Shown piece after piece: positions 15,863 through 24,096 of a stretch of 36,111 nt of DNA. Under the pieces are notes generated by a model. The model ran no database searches and was not told the origin of the DNA. It saw only the letters and a list, made by a program, of their open reading frames with translations. Made by a program: the position numbers and the translations under genes. The stretch is from an uncultured Methanomicrobiales archaeon (lineage in GTDB: Archaea > Halobacteriota > Methanomicrobia > Methanomicrobiales > Methanospirillaceae): NCBI GenBank assembly GCA_949320185.1, contig CASGHK010000053.1:1-36111 (forward strand), in the 5' to 3' direction. Every line of letters begins with the position of its first letter. The stretch's first letter is position 1.

Positions 15863-17899
15863 ATGATGACTGATATCACAGATGCCGTCGCGGCTGGCCG
15901 GGCAGAGCTCGCCGCCGCGATGAGCGCCCTCACCGGGCCACTCCAGTACGATGAGACCGCCTACCACCTCCCCATCTCGTTCGCGGTGACCGGCACCCCC
16001 GTCTCGGACGCCACCTCGGCGCGAGAAGCGTACACCGGTTCGGGCGAGAACCCGCTCGTTGCATGGGAGTGCGTCCGGGCATTTCGGGCGGCGACATCGG
16101 GTGCCGAAGGAGGTCCGTACACGGGCTTCATTCCGGACGCTGAGATCCGTAAACTTGGGTACTCCCTTGTCGACGGCTCGATCCTCGGGCTCTGTCTGAT
16201 CGTCGGTCGGCCCGACCACCCGGACGTCGCCGCCGCGCTCTGCCGCGAGCTCCAGGAGAAGTACATGCTCACGTTCCTCGCGGGCCCGGTCGTCTCCTCG
16301 CTCCGGGACGCGAACGTCAGGGTGGGGCTCGAGTACCGGCTCGTCCCGCTCGGATCCACCGCCTCGCACGGTGTGCACTTCGCGGACATCCTCGCCCGGG
16401 TCGCGATGATGTTCGGCGGGATCACGCCGGGGGACGCCGAGCGGCTTCTCGCGTACGCAGCCGAGCGGCGGGCCCGCGCGATGGTGATAGCCTTTCCCGA
16501 CCTCTCAGACGAGGAGGTCGCCTCGATCGACGCTCTCCGGCTCCTTGGAATCCCGATCCTCCACACCGGCGGCTACACCGGTGGGGAGTGGACACCGACC
16601 GAGGGGAAGGACGCGGTCCGGGTTGGTATGGAACAGTTGGGGATCAAGGTCACGGTCACGGCGATCCCGATCCCGATGGGCTGCTCCCCCGCGTTCGAGG
16701 GAAAGTCGATCCGAAAGGAGGAGATGTACGTCGAGTTCGGCGGGAACCGGTCACCGGCTTTCGAACTCCTCCGGATGAGGGAGGCTTCCGAGGTCGAGGA
16801 TGGGAGGGTGACCGTGATCGGCCCTGAGATCGAGGAGATGCAGGAGGGGTCGGCGGTCCCCCTCGCGGTGCTGATCGACGTTGCCGGCAAGAACTTCCGG
16901 AAGGACTACGAGCCCGTCCTCGAGCGGCGGATCCATAACTTCGTCAACTACGGTGAGGGGTCCTGGCACACGGCACAGCGCGACCTGATCTGGGTCCGGC
17001 TCTCGAAGGAGTCGGTGAAGAACGGCCTCAGGATCGAGCACCTCGGCAAGCTCCTCGCGGCGAAGTTCAGGATGGACTTCCCCGACCTCCTCGACGCCGT
17101 CCAGGTGACGCTCGTCACCGATCGGGCGGAGGTGGAACGGCTGAGGGCAAAGGCCGAAGCGATCTATGCGGAGCGCGACGACCGGATCAGGGGAATGCGC
17201 GACGAGGACGTCGACACGTTCTACTCCTGCACCCTCTGCCAGACCTTCGCCCCCGACCACGTCTGCGTCATCACCCCCGAGCGACCCGCACTCTGCGGGG
17301 CCATCTCCTGGCTCGACGGCCGGATCGCCCACGAGATCTCTCCGGCCGGCGCGAACCAGCCGATCCAGAAGGGGGGCGAGATCGACCGGGACGGCGGCGA
17401 GTTCGAGGGTGTCAACCGATTCCTGAAGAAGGCCTCGCACGGGGCGGTCGACCGGTGCCGGCTCTACTCGGTCGTGGAGTACCCGATGACGTGCTGCGGC
17501 TGCTTCGAGGCGATCGCCCTCGTCCTGCCCGAGGTGAATGGGATCATGGTCGTGAACCGGGAGTACAAGGGGGAGACCCCCTCGGGCATGACCTTCTCCA
17601 CCCTGGCCGGCACGATCGGCGGTGGGGCACAGACGCCGGGATTTGCCGGCATCTCAAAGGGCTACATCCTCTCGGACCGGTTCCTCCAGGCCGAGGGAGG
17701 GATCGAACGGCTCGTCTGGCTCCCAGCGAACCTCAAGGAGGAGATCGGTCCCAGACTCCAGGCGAAACTCGCCGAGATTGGGAAACCGGACCTCTTCGAC
17801 CGGATCGCCACCGAGAACGAGGCGATCACGATCGAGGAGCTGATGGCATACCTTGACCAGGTCGGCCACCCAGCCCTCACGATGAAGGAGCTCTTCTAG
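15863..17899 (+). CDS. acsB: Acetyl-CoA synthase, long bacterial-type (AcsB / CdhC)
   Basis: ACS joins a methyl group from the corrinoid protein, CO and CoA to make acetyl-CoA, or runs in reverse. The 678-residue protein has the N-terminal CODH-docking domain (about 300 residues), the central domain and the C-terminal A-cluster domain. A-cluster cysteines are Cys456, 459, 468, 478, 545 and 547. Each is exactly 50 residues below its counterpart in Moorella ACS (506, 509, 518, 528, 595, 597, from memory). Methanogen CdhC normally lacks the N-terminal domain and is about 400-470 residues, so this is the bacterial form. ATG 15863 follows GGTG; a TTG at 15821 is less likely. First gene of the acs operon. 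Confidence 0.9.
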   Translation: MMTDITDAVAAGRAELAAAMSALTGPLQYDETAYHLPISFAVTGTPVSDATSAREAYTGSGENPLVAWECVRAFRAATSGAEGGPYTGFIPDAEIRKLGYSLVDGSILGLCLIVGRPDHPDVAAALCRELQEKYMLTFLAGPVVSSLRDANVRVGLEYRLVPLGSTASHGVHFADILARVAMMFGGITPGDAERLLAYAAERRARAMVIAFPDLSDEEVASIDALRLLGIPILHTGGYTGGEWTPTEGKDAVRVGMEQLGIKVTVTAIPIPMGCSPAFEGKSIRKEEMYVEFGGNRSPAFELLRMREASEVEDGRVTVIGPEIEEMQEGSAVPLAVLIDVAGKNFRKDYEPVLERRIHNFVNYGEGSWHTAQRDLIWVRLSKESVKNGLRIEHLGKLLAAKFRMDFPDLLDAVQVTLVTDRAEVERLRAKAEAIYAERDDRIRGMRDEDVDTFYSCTLCQTFAPDHVCVITPERPALCGAISWLDGRIAHEISPAGANQPIQKGGEIDRDGGEFEGVNRFLKKASHGAVDRCRLYSVVEYPMTCCGCFEAIALVLPEVNGIMVVNREYKGETPSGMTFSTLAGTIGGGAQTPGFAGISKGYILSDRFLQAEGGIERLVWLPANLKEEIGPRLQAKLAEIGKPDLFDRIATENEAITIEELMAYLDQVGHPALTMKELF

Positions 17900-17910
17900 G
17901 GGACGAGGCG

Positions 17911-18849
17911 ATGGAGTACAGCGCACCAACAGACTGGAGCAACACGATCGGACGAGTGCGCCTCGGCGCGACATCGGCTGAGGGAGGTACCCGGTCCGTG
18001 TCGTACGAGATCGGCGGGAACACCGGGCTTCCGTTCATCGAGCCGAACGCCGGGTTGACGAAGCCGCTGGTCGCCTACGAGCTCTGCGACGACCCGACGC
18101 TCTGGCCCCCGCTCGTGGTCGAGCGGCTCGGCGAGACCGTGACCGACCTTGCGGGCTGGACGAGGGCCGCTGACAGGGAGTTCGGGGCGGACCTGGTCCG
18201 GCTCTACCTGACCTCGACCCGCCGGCGGGGATTCGACGACTTCGACGCGGTCGGAGCGGCCGTCCGGACCGTCCTCGGGGCGACGGGCCTGCCGCTCTGC
18301 GTGGAAGGGCCGAACGAGCCCGCGATCGAGTCCGAGGTCTTCCGACGGATCGGCGAGGCCGGCGAGGGCGAACGCCTCCTCCTCGGCACGGCCGAGGCAT
18401 CCCGTTACCGATCGGTCGCCGCTGCCGCCCTTGCGTATCACCACGCCGTGATCGCCCAGTCCCCAATCGACGTCAACCTGGCCAAGCAGCTCAATATCCT
18501 GCTGAGGGAGATCGGCGTGCCCCCGGAGCAGATCGTGATCGACCCCTACACGGGCGCGCTCGGGTACGGGTTCGAGTACACCTACTCGGCGATGGAGCGG
18601 ATCCGGTATGCCGCCCTCAAGGGGGATGCGGACCTTGCGATGCCGATGATCACGTCGGCTATCGACTCGCTCGCGATTAAAGAGGTCCGGGATGCCCCGC
18701 CCGGTGACGCCCACCGCGCCGCCGTCGCCTGGGAGGTGACGACCGGCCTCGCATCGGCTGTCGCCGGTGCCGCGATCGTCTGCGTCCGGCACCCCGACTC
18801 GGTGGCGCCCCTCCGTGCTGCGATCGCCGCCACCTGGGGGGTGAGCTGA
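17911..18849 (+). CDS. acsD: Corrinoid iron-sulfur protein small subunit (AcsD / CdhD)
   Basis: AcsD pairs with AcsC to form the methyl-carrying corrinoid protein that serves ACS. The 312-residue protein folds as a TIM barrel, without an Fe-S motif. Recognisable family segments are YEIGGNTGLPF near the start, NLAKQLNILLREIGVP and DPYTGALGYGFEYTYSAMERIR. The length matches bacterial AcsD rather than the longer archaeal CdhD (over 400 residues). It starts 11 bases after acsB, and its stop overlaps the acsC start (TGATG), so translation is probably coupled. Confidence 0.9.
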   Translation: MEYSAPTDWSNTIGRVRLGATSAEGGTRSVSYEIGGNTGLPFIEPNAGLTKPLVAYELCDDPTLWPPLVVERLGETVTDLAGWTRAADREFGADLVRLYLTSTRRRGFDDFDAVGAAVRTVLGATGLPLCVEGPNEPAIESEVFRRIGEAGEGERLLLGTAEASRYRSVAAAALAYHHAVIAQSPIDVNLAKQLNILLREIGVPPEQIVIDPYTGALGYGFEYTYSAMERIRYAALKGDADLAMPMITSAIDSLAIKEVRDAPPGDAHRAAVAWEVTTGLASAVAGAAIVCVRHPDSVAPLRAAIAATWGVS

Positions 18850-20186
18850 TGGCCCTGAAGGCGCTCGATATCTACAAGCTCCTGCCGAAGAAGAACTGCA
18901 AGGAGTGCGGGGTGCCGACCTGCCTCACCTTCGCGATGAAGCTCGCCTCGGGCAAGGCCGACATCGACCTCTGCCCGTACCTGGACGAGAACGCGAAGGC
19001 TGTGCTGGGCGCTTCGACGCGCCCGCCGATCCGGTTGGTCAAGGTCGGCGTCGGTGAACGTTCGTTCCGGGTCGGCGACGAGTTCGTCTTCTACCGGCAC
19101 GAGAAGACCTTCTACCATCAGCCGGGCATCCTCTTCCGGGTCTCGGACACCTGGGACGAGCAGACGATCGCCGGGGTTGTCCACGAGGTCCGCGACTACA
19201 AACTGACCCGAGTCGGTCAGGACCTGGTCCTGGACGGGGTCGCCATCGCGAACGACTCGAATGACCCGGCCGCCTTCGGCCGCGCTGTCTCCGTGGTCGA
19301 GGCGAACGGTCACCTGCCCGAGGTCCTGATCGCCGAGGACCCGGCGGCGCTCGAGGCCGGGCTTGTCCACTGCGGCACCTTCCGGCCGCTCCTTGACGGG
19401 GCCACGACAGCGAACGCCCCTGCCGTCCTGGCGCTGGCAAAGAAGCACGGCGCGCCGCTCGTCGTCCGCGCCCCGGACGCAGACGGCCTCGTCGCGCTCG
19501 TCCAACAGTGCACCGCCGCCGGGGTTCAGGACCTGGTGCTCGACCTCGACCCGCCGTCCCCCGCGGAGTTCGTGAGGCGCTCCTCGGCCGTGCGGCAGCT
19601 CGCGATCGCCCGGGCGGTCCCTGAGCTCGGGTACCCGGTCTATTATGACTGCTCGAAGGCCGGTGAGCTTGCGCCGTCTGCGCTCGCGCTCGGGATCTTG
19701 AAGTTCGGCTCGGTCCTCGTCGTGGGGCCGCTCTCCCGCCCCGAGACCGTCGCGGCGCTCACCCTCCGGCAGAATATCTACACGGACCCCCAGAAGCCGA
19801 TCCAGATGACGCCGGGCCTCTACCGCGTTGGGAACCCCGGGCCCGAGGCGCCGGTCCTGATGACCGTGAACTTCTCGCTCACCTTCTTCACGCTCCAGGG
19901 CTACCTGGAATCGACCCGGATCCCGTGCTACATGCTGATCGTGGACACCGAGGGGCAGTCGGTCCTGACCGCAGTCGCCGCCGGCAAACTCTCCGAGACC
20001 GTCGTCGCGGACGCAGTGAAAAAGTTCGAACTCGAGTCCACGGTCTCGCACCGGACCCTGATCATCCCAGGATACGCCGCTCCGCTCTCGGGGGCGATCG
20101 AGGACGCGACCCGCTGGAAGGTGATGGTCGGGCCGCGCGACGCGGCGGACATTGGTGAGTTCCTCGAGACCCAGTGGAAGGGATAG
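18849..20186 (+). CDS. acsC: Corrinoid iron-sulfur protein large subunit (AcsC / CdhE)
   Basis: AcsC carries the cobalamin that shuttles the methyl group, and a 4Fe-4S cluster used to reduce it to Co(I). The cluster motif Cx2Cx4Cx16C is complete at Cys17, 20, 25 and 42. The rest of the 445-residue protein is a TIM barrel followed by the C-terminal corrinoid-binding domain. The start overlaps the acsD stop by one base, and the stop is directly followed by the acsV ATG (TAGATG). Confidence 0.92.
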   Translation: MALKALDIYKLLPKKNCKECGVPTCLTFAMKLASGKADIDLCPYLDENAKAVLGASTRPPIRLVKVGVGERSFRVGDEFVFYRHEKTFYHQPGILFRVSDTWDEQTIAGVVHEVRDYKLTRVGQDLVLDGVAIANDSNDPAAFGRAVSVVEANGHLPEVLIAEDPAALEAGLVHCGTFRPLLDGATTANAPAVLALAKKHGAPLVVRAPDADGLVALVQQCTAAGVQDLVLDLDPPSPAEFVRRSSAVRQLAIARAVPELGYPVYYDCSKAGELAPSALALGILKFGSVLVVGPLSRPETVAALTLRQNIYTDPQKPIQMTPGLYRVGNPGPEAPVLMTVNFSLTFFTLQGYLESTRIPCYMLIVDTEGQSVLTAVAAGKLSETVVADAVKKFELESTVSHRTLIIPGYAAPLSGAIEDATRWKVMVGPRDAADIGEFLETQWKG

Positions 20187-22118
20187 ATGCCGGTCGTCAC
20201 CTTCCTCCCCAGTTACCGCAAGGTCGAGGTGCCGCCGGGTACGACCATCCTGGACGCAGCCCGAAAGGCCGGGCTCTCGATGAACGTGGTCTGTGGCGGC
20301 GTCGGCAAGTGCGGCAAGTGCCTGGTCTATGTCAAGACCGGCAAGGCGAGCTTCGACCGGCAGAAGTACGGGCGGTTCTTCACGCCGGCCGAGCTCGCCC
20401 GGGGTGCCTGCCTGGCCTGTACCACCACGGTCGCCTCTGATCTGGACGTCTTCGTGCCGGAGGGCTCCCTGATCCAGGAGCAGAAGATCCTGATCGAGGG
20501 GCTCGATATGACGACGGCGTTCCGCCCCTCGGTCTTGAAGTACCACCTCTCGCTCTCCGCCCCGACCCTCGAGGACCCGTCCCCCGACCTGAACCGGATC
20601 CTGGACGCGATCCATCGGCAGCACGGGCCGCGTCCCGAGCAGATCTTCGCCCCGCTCGGGGTGCTCCGCCGGATCCCCGAGATCCTCAGGGCCGCCGACT
20701 GGGACGTGACCGCCACCGTCGGGCTCCAGCCGCCGGGCAAGTACTGGCTCCTCAACATCGAGGCGGGTGACACCTCGGACCGGCTCTACGGGGTCTCGCT
20801 CGACCTCGGTACCACCACGGTGGTCGCCTACATCTGGAACCTTGCGACTGGCAAGGTCGCCGGGATCGCCTCGAACTACAACCGCCAGATCTCGTGTGGC
20901 GAGGACATCCTCTCCCGCGTCAACTTCGGGCGAAAGTCCGGTCTTGCCAAGCTCCAGGCCCTCGCGGCCGAGTCGATCAACACCGCGATCACGAACGCGG
21001 CGAACAACGCCCGGATCGACCGGGACGACATCTACGAAGCGATGGTCGCCGGCAACACGGTGATGACGCACATGCTCCTCGGGATCGATCCGGCCTATAT
21101 CATATCTGAGCCCTACGTCCCCGTGGTCCGCCGTTCGATCAACACGGCCGCCTCGAACCTCGGCCTCTCGATCGCCCCGACCGCCGGTGTCTTCGCCTTT
21201 CCGGCGGTCTCGGACTTCATCGGCGGTGACATCGTCGCGGACGTGCTCGCCTGCGGCATGGGGACGCGGGACGAGGTCTCGCTGATGATCGACATCGGGA
21301 CGAACTTCGAGATCGTGCTCGGTAACAACGAGTGGATGTTCTCGTGCGCGGGTGCCGCCGGCCCGGCGCTCGAGGGCGGCGAGGTCCTCTTCGGAATGCG
21401 GGCGAACCCCGGGGCGATCGAGCGGGTGACCGTCGACCCCGAGACCCTTGAGCCCACCTGGAAGACGATCAACGGGATCCCGCCGAAGGGGATCTGCGGG
21501 TCGGGCCTGATCGACCTCCTCGCCGAGCTCCTGACCGCCTGTGTCATCGACCGGAACGGCCTGATCGACACCACGATCGACCACCCGAGGGTCAGGCGCG
21601 GGGACTACTTCCCTGAGTACGTCGTCGCGTTCGCGCACGAGACGGGGGTCGACAAGGACATCGTCTTCACCGAGAACGACATCAAGTCCCTGATCATGTC
21701 CAAGGCCTCGATCCTCGCGGCGTGCGCGGTCCTGATGAACGTGGCCGGGATCACCTTCCGGGACCTCGGGACGATCTATTTCTCGGGCGGGTTCGGGAAC
21801 TACCTCAACAAGCAGAACGCGATCACGATCGGCCTGATCCCCGAGGTGCCCCTGGACCGGATTAAAAATATCGGCAACGGCGCCGTGATGGGCGCGAACA
21901 TCGCGCTGATCAACCGCGACGAACGCCGGACCCTGGACGTGATCGCCGACAATATCGCCTACATCGAGCTGAACGCCGAGCCCTCGTTCATGGAGGAGTA
22001 CACCTCGTCCTCGTTCCTGCCGCACACGGACCTCTCGCTCTTCCCGGGTGTCCTGGAGATGCTGAACAGCTGCCGCCTCCGGGCTCGGACGAACGGTATC
22101 CACCACACGGAGACCTGA
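20187..22118 (+). CDS. acsV: Reductive activator of the corrinoid protein (AcsV / RACo)
   Basis: RACo proteins use ATP to restore oxidised Co(II) corrinoid protein to the active Co(I) state. The 643-residue protein begins with a ferredoxin-like 2Fe-2S domain (Cys36, 42, 45 and 75). A linker and an ASKHA ATPase domain (DUF4445) follow, with the phosphate loop LDLGTTTVVAYI, a second loop MIDIGTNFEIVLG and GICGSGLIDLLAEL. The domain order is that of characterised bacterial RACo. It sits between acsC and the methionine synthase-like gene with no gaps, which supports this partner. Related activators serve methanol or glycine betaine methyltransferases, but here the CFeSP genes are adjacent. Confidence 0.9.
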   Translation: MPVVTFLPSYRKVEVPPGTTILDAARKAGLSMNVVCGGVGKCGKCLVYVKTGKASFDRQKYGRFFTPAELARGACLACTTTVASDLDVFVPEGSLIQEQKILIEGLDMTTAFRPSVLKYHLSLSAPTLEDPSPDLNRILDAIHRQHGPRPEQIFAPLGVLRRIPEILRAADWDVTATVGLQPPGKYWLLNIEAGDTSDRLYGVSLDLGTTTVVAYIWNLATGKVAGIASNYNRQISCGEDILSRVNFGRKSGLAKLQALAAESINTAITNAANNARIDRDDIYEAMVAGNTVMTHMLLGIDPAYIISEPYVPVVRRSINTAASNLGLSIAPTAGVFAFPAVSDFIGGDIVADVLACGMGTRDEVSLMIDIGTNFEIVLGNNEWMFSCAGAAGPALEGGEVLFGMRANPGAIERVTVDPETLEPTWKTINGIPPKGICGSGLIDLLAELLTACVIDRNGLIDTTIDHPRVRRGDYFPEYVVAFAHETGVDKDIVFTENDIKSLIMSKASILAACAVLMNVAGITFRDLGTIYFSGGFGNYLNKQNAITIGLIPEVPLDRIKNIGNGAVMGANIALINRDERRTLDVIADNIAYIELNAEPSFMEEYTSSSFLPHTDLSLFPGVLEMLNSCRLRARTNGIHHTET

Positions 22119-22121
22119 GCC

Positions 22122-23150
22122 ATGGCACACAATCTCGCCCCGACGATGGGCCGCGCGACCGGGATCGGCGGCCTTCCGCATACGGACCCGGTCCGTGCGG
22201 TCGACGACATCATGACCGCGTTCCCCGAGGTCCCGTACGCACCGGGCCTCCCGAACCGGGGCCTGTACGAACAGATCGTCTGGAACGACGCGGCCTTTCT
22301 GCCCGGTCTCGAGGTGGTCGAGGGACGGCTCGTGATCGACCGCGAGGCCGACCACGCGGAGGCGCAGGAGAGGGTCTACCTGGACTTCGTCGAGCAGGAC
22401 GCCTCAGGCTACGGCCCGACTGCGGAGACGAACGCGGGTCTCCTCGAACTGGCGACGCGCGACCTCTCGTCGGCGTTCATGGTCAAGAGCCAGGTGACGG
22501 GACCGGTCACCGTCGGCATGCAGATCGTCGACCGGGAGAAACGCCCGATCCTCTACGACGAGGCGTATGCCGACCTGCTCGGGAAGCTGCTCGCGCTCCG
22601 GGCGCGGGCGACCGAGGCGGTGCTCCGAGAGACGGGTGTCCCCGAGACCCTGGTCGTGCTGAACGAACCCTACTGGGCGAGCCTCGGGTCGACCGTGGTC
22701 CCGGTCTCTGAGGAGACGGTCCGCCTCGCGTTCGAGGACATCGGCTCGCTCGTGGAGGGCGGGCTCGGCATCCACTGCTGCTCCAACACGGACTGGCGGT
22801 TCGTGATGGACCTGGAGCCGGCGGTCATCTCGCTCGACGCCCACGAGACGGCGACCGAGTTTCTGCTCTTCGCCGGAGACGCGGCTGCGTACCTGGAGCG
22901 AGGCGGGGTGATCGCGTGGGGAGTGGTGCCGGCGGACGCCCGGCTCTTCGTCCTGGAGGACGATGCCGCCTTCGTCGCCCGCATGGAAGCGATCCGCACG
23001 GTGATGGCCGAGTACGTCGACCCGGATCTGCTCGTCCAGCAGTCGCTGATCACGCCGAGCTGCGGCATCCGGTTCGCGAACGACGAAGAGGCGGCCCGGA
23101 TTCAGGCGGCGACCGCCCGCGTCGCCCGCGCCTGGCGGGGGGAGGCCTGA
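22122..23150 (+). CDS. Core methionine synthase without folate domain (MesB-like)
   Basis: The protein resembles the C-terminal catalytic half of MetE and would methylate homocysteine to methionine. At 342 residues it has no N-terminal folate-binding half. Zinc ligands are visible: His218 and Cys220 (GIHCCSN), then Cys314 (TPSCG); the glutamate of MetE appears as Asp239 (VISLDAHE). Families of this kind (MesA-MesC) take methyl groups from corrinoid proteins, and MesB is linked with the Wood-Ljungdahl corrinoid protein, including in Dehalococcoides. The position right behind acsD-acsC-acsV makes the CFeSP the likely donor. MesB versus MesC was not tested. A coenzyme M methyltransferase-like role is the main alternative. 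Confidence 0.75.
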   Translation: MAHNLAPTMGRATGIGGLPHTDPVRAVDDIMTAFPEVPYAPGLPNRGLYEQIVWNDAAFLPGLEVVEGRLVIDREADHAEAQERVYLDFVEQDASGYGPTAETNAGLLELATRDLSSAFMVKSQVTGPVTVGMQIVDREKRPILYDEAYADLLGKLLALRARATEAVLRETGVPETLVVLNEPYWASLGSTVVPVSEETVRLAFEDIGSLVEGGLGIHCCSNTDWRFVMDLEPAVISLDAHETATEFLLFAGDAAAYLERGGVIAWGVVPADARLFVLEDDAAFVARMEAIRTVMAEYVDPDLLVQQSLITPSCGIRFANDEEAARIQAATARVARAWRGEA

Positions 23151-23908
23151 TGGTCCCGGCTCCCTTCCGGATCGCGCTCTCGGGAAAGGGCGGGACCGGC
23201 AAGACGACGACGGCGGCGCTCCTGGTCGACGCCTTCCGCCGGATGGGCGAGACCCCGGTACTTGCGGTCGACGCGGACCCGAACACGAACCTGAACGAGG
23301 CACTCGGGATGGAAGTGACGGAGTCCCTCGGCTCGATGCGCGAGGAGGCCTTCTCGAAGGCGATCCCGCCGGGGATGTCGCGCCACGACTACGTCCGACT
23401 CAGGTTCCGGCAGGTGCTGGCCGAGGGGGAGGGGGTCGACCTGATCGCGATGGGCCGGCCAGAGGGGACGGGCTGCTACTGCTTCTCGAACGACCTCCTC
23501 TCGGAGTGCCTGGCCGGCCTCCAGGCGGAGTACCGGTTCATCGTGATCGACGCGGAGGCGGGGATGGAGCACATCGCCCGCGGGACGATCGGGGTGCCCG
23601 ACCTCCTCCTGATCGTCTCGGACCCGGGAGCGCGGGGGATGCGGACCGCAACCCGGATCCGGGACATCGCCCTCTCGCTCGGGCTCGACCGAGAGCGGAT
23701 GGCCCTGGTGGTGAACCGGGTCCGGAACGGCGTTGCCGAGGTGGGCGGCGAGCCGGTCCCCCTGATCGCCGAGGTGCCGGCTGACCCGGCAGTCGAGGCG
23801 GCCGACCTGGAGGGCCGGCCGATCATAACGGTGCCGGACGACAGCCCCGCGCGTCTCGCCGTTGCAGCGCTCGCGGAGCGGATCAGGGGGCAGGTACGGG
23901 CTCGTTGA
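23150..23908 (+). CDS. cooC: CooC-type nickel-insertion ATPase
   Basis: CooC (also AcsF) is a MinD-like ATPase that helps load nickel into CO dehydrogenase or ACS. The 252-residue protein has the deviant Walker A motif GKGGTGKTTT at about residues 12-21 and the metal-binding CxC pair (Cys109, Cys111 in GTGCYCFSN) found in CooC/AcsF dimers. The ATG at 23150 overlaps the upstream stop (TGATG). With no CODH gene in the operon, the nickel A-cluster of AcsB is the natural client. Confidence 0.88.
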   Translation: MVPAPFRIALSGKGGTGKTTTAALLVDAFRRMGETPVLAVDADPNTNLNEALGMEVTESLGSMREEAFSKAIPPGMSRHDYVRLRFRQVLAEGEGVDLIAMGRPEGTGCYCFSNDLLSECLAGLQAEYRFIVIDAEAGMEHIARGTIGVPDLLLIVSDPGARGMRTATRIRDIALSLGLDRERMALVVNRVRNGVAEVGGEPVPLIAEVPADPAVEAADLEGRPIITVPDDSPARLAVAALAERIRGQVRAR

Positions 23909-23965
23909 GGCTCCTGGTCGCCAACTTTTATCTATCTCCTTGCCCGATCTTGTAAGGCTGTATGC

Positions 23966-24037
23966 GCCGTTGTGGCTTAGCGGTATAGCGGTTGATTCGT
24001 AATCAACAGGCCGGGGGTTCGATTCCCTCCAACGGCT
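23966..24037 (+). tRNA. tRNA-Thr (anticodon CGT)
   Basis: A 72-base cloverleaf with 7-bp acceptor stem (GCCGTTG with CAACGGC), a D-stem GCT/AGC, anticodon stem GTTGA/TCAAC around TTCGTAA, and a T-arm GGGGG-TTCGATT-CCCTC. The anticodon CGT reads ACG codons, so it is a threonine tRNA. CCA is not encoded and no intron is seen. A TATA-like ACTTTTATCTAT lies about 35-40 bases upstream (about 23924-23933). An integrase-type gene starts 60 bases downstream, so this tRNA gene probably served as an attachment site. Confidence 0.93.
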
Positions 24038-24096
24038 TTATTCCTTTCATGACAAAAGCCTCTTGCATTTTCTACCCCTTTCGCTGACCTTGTGGT

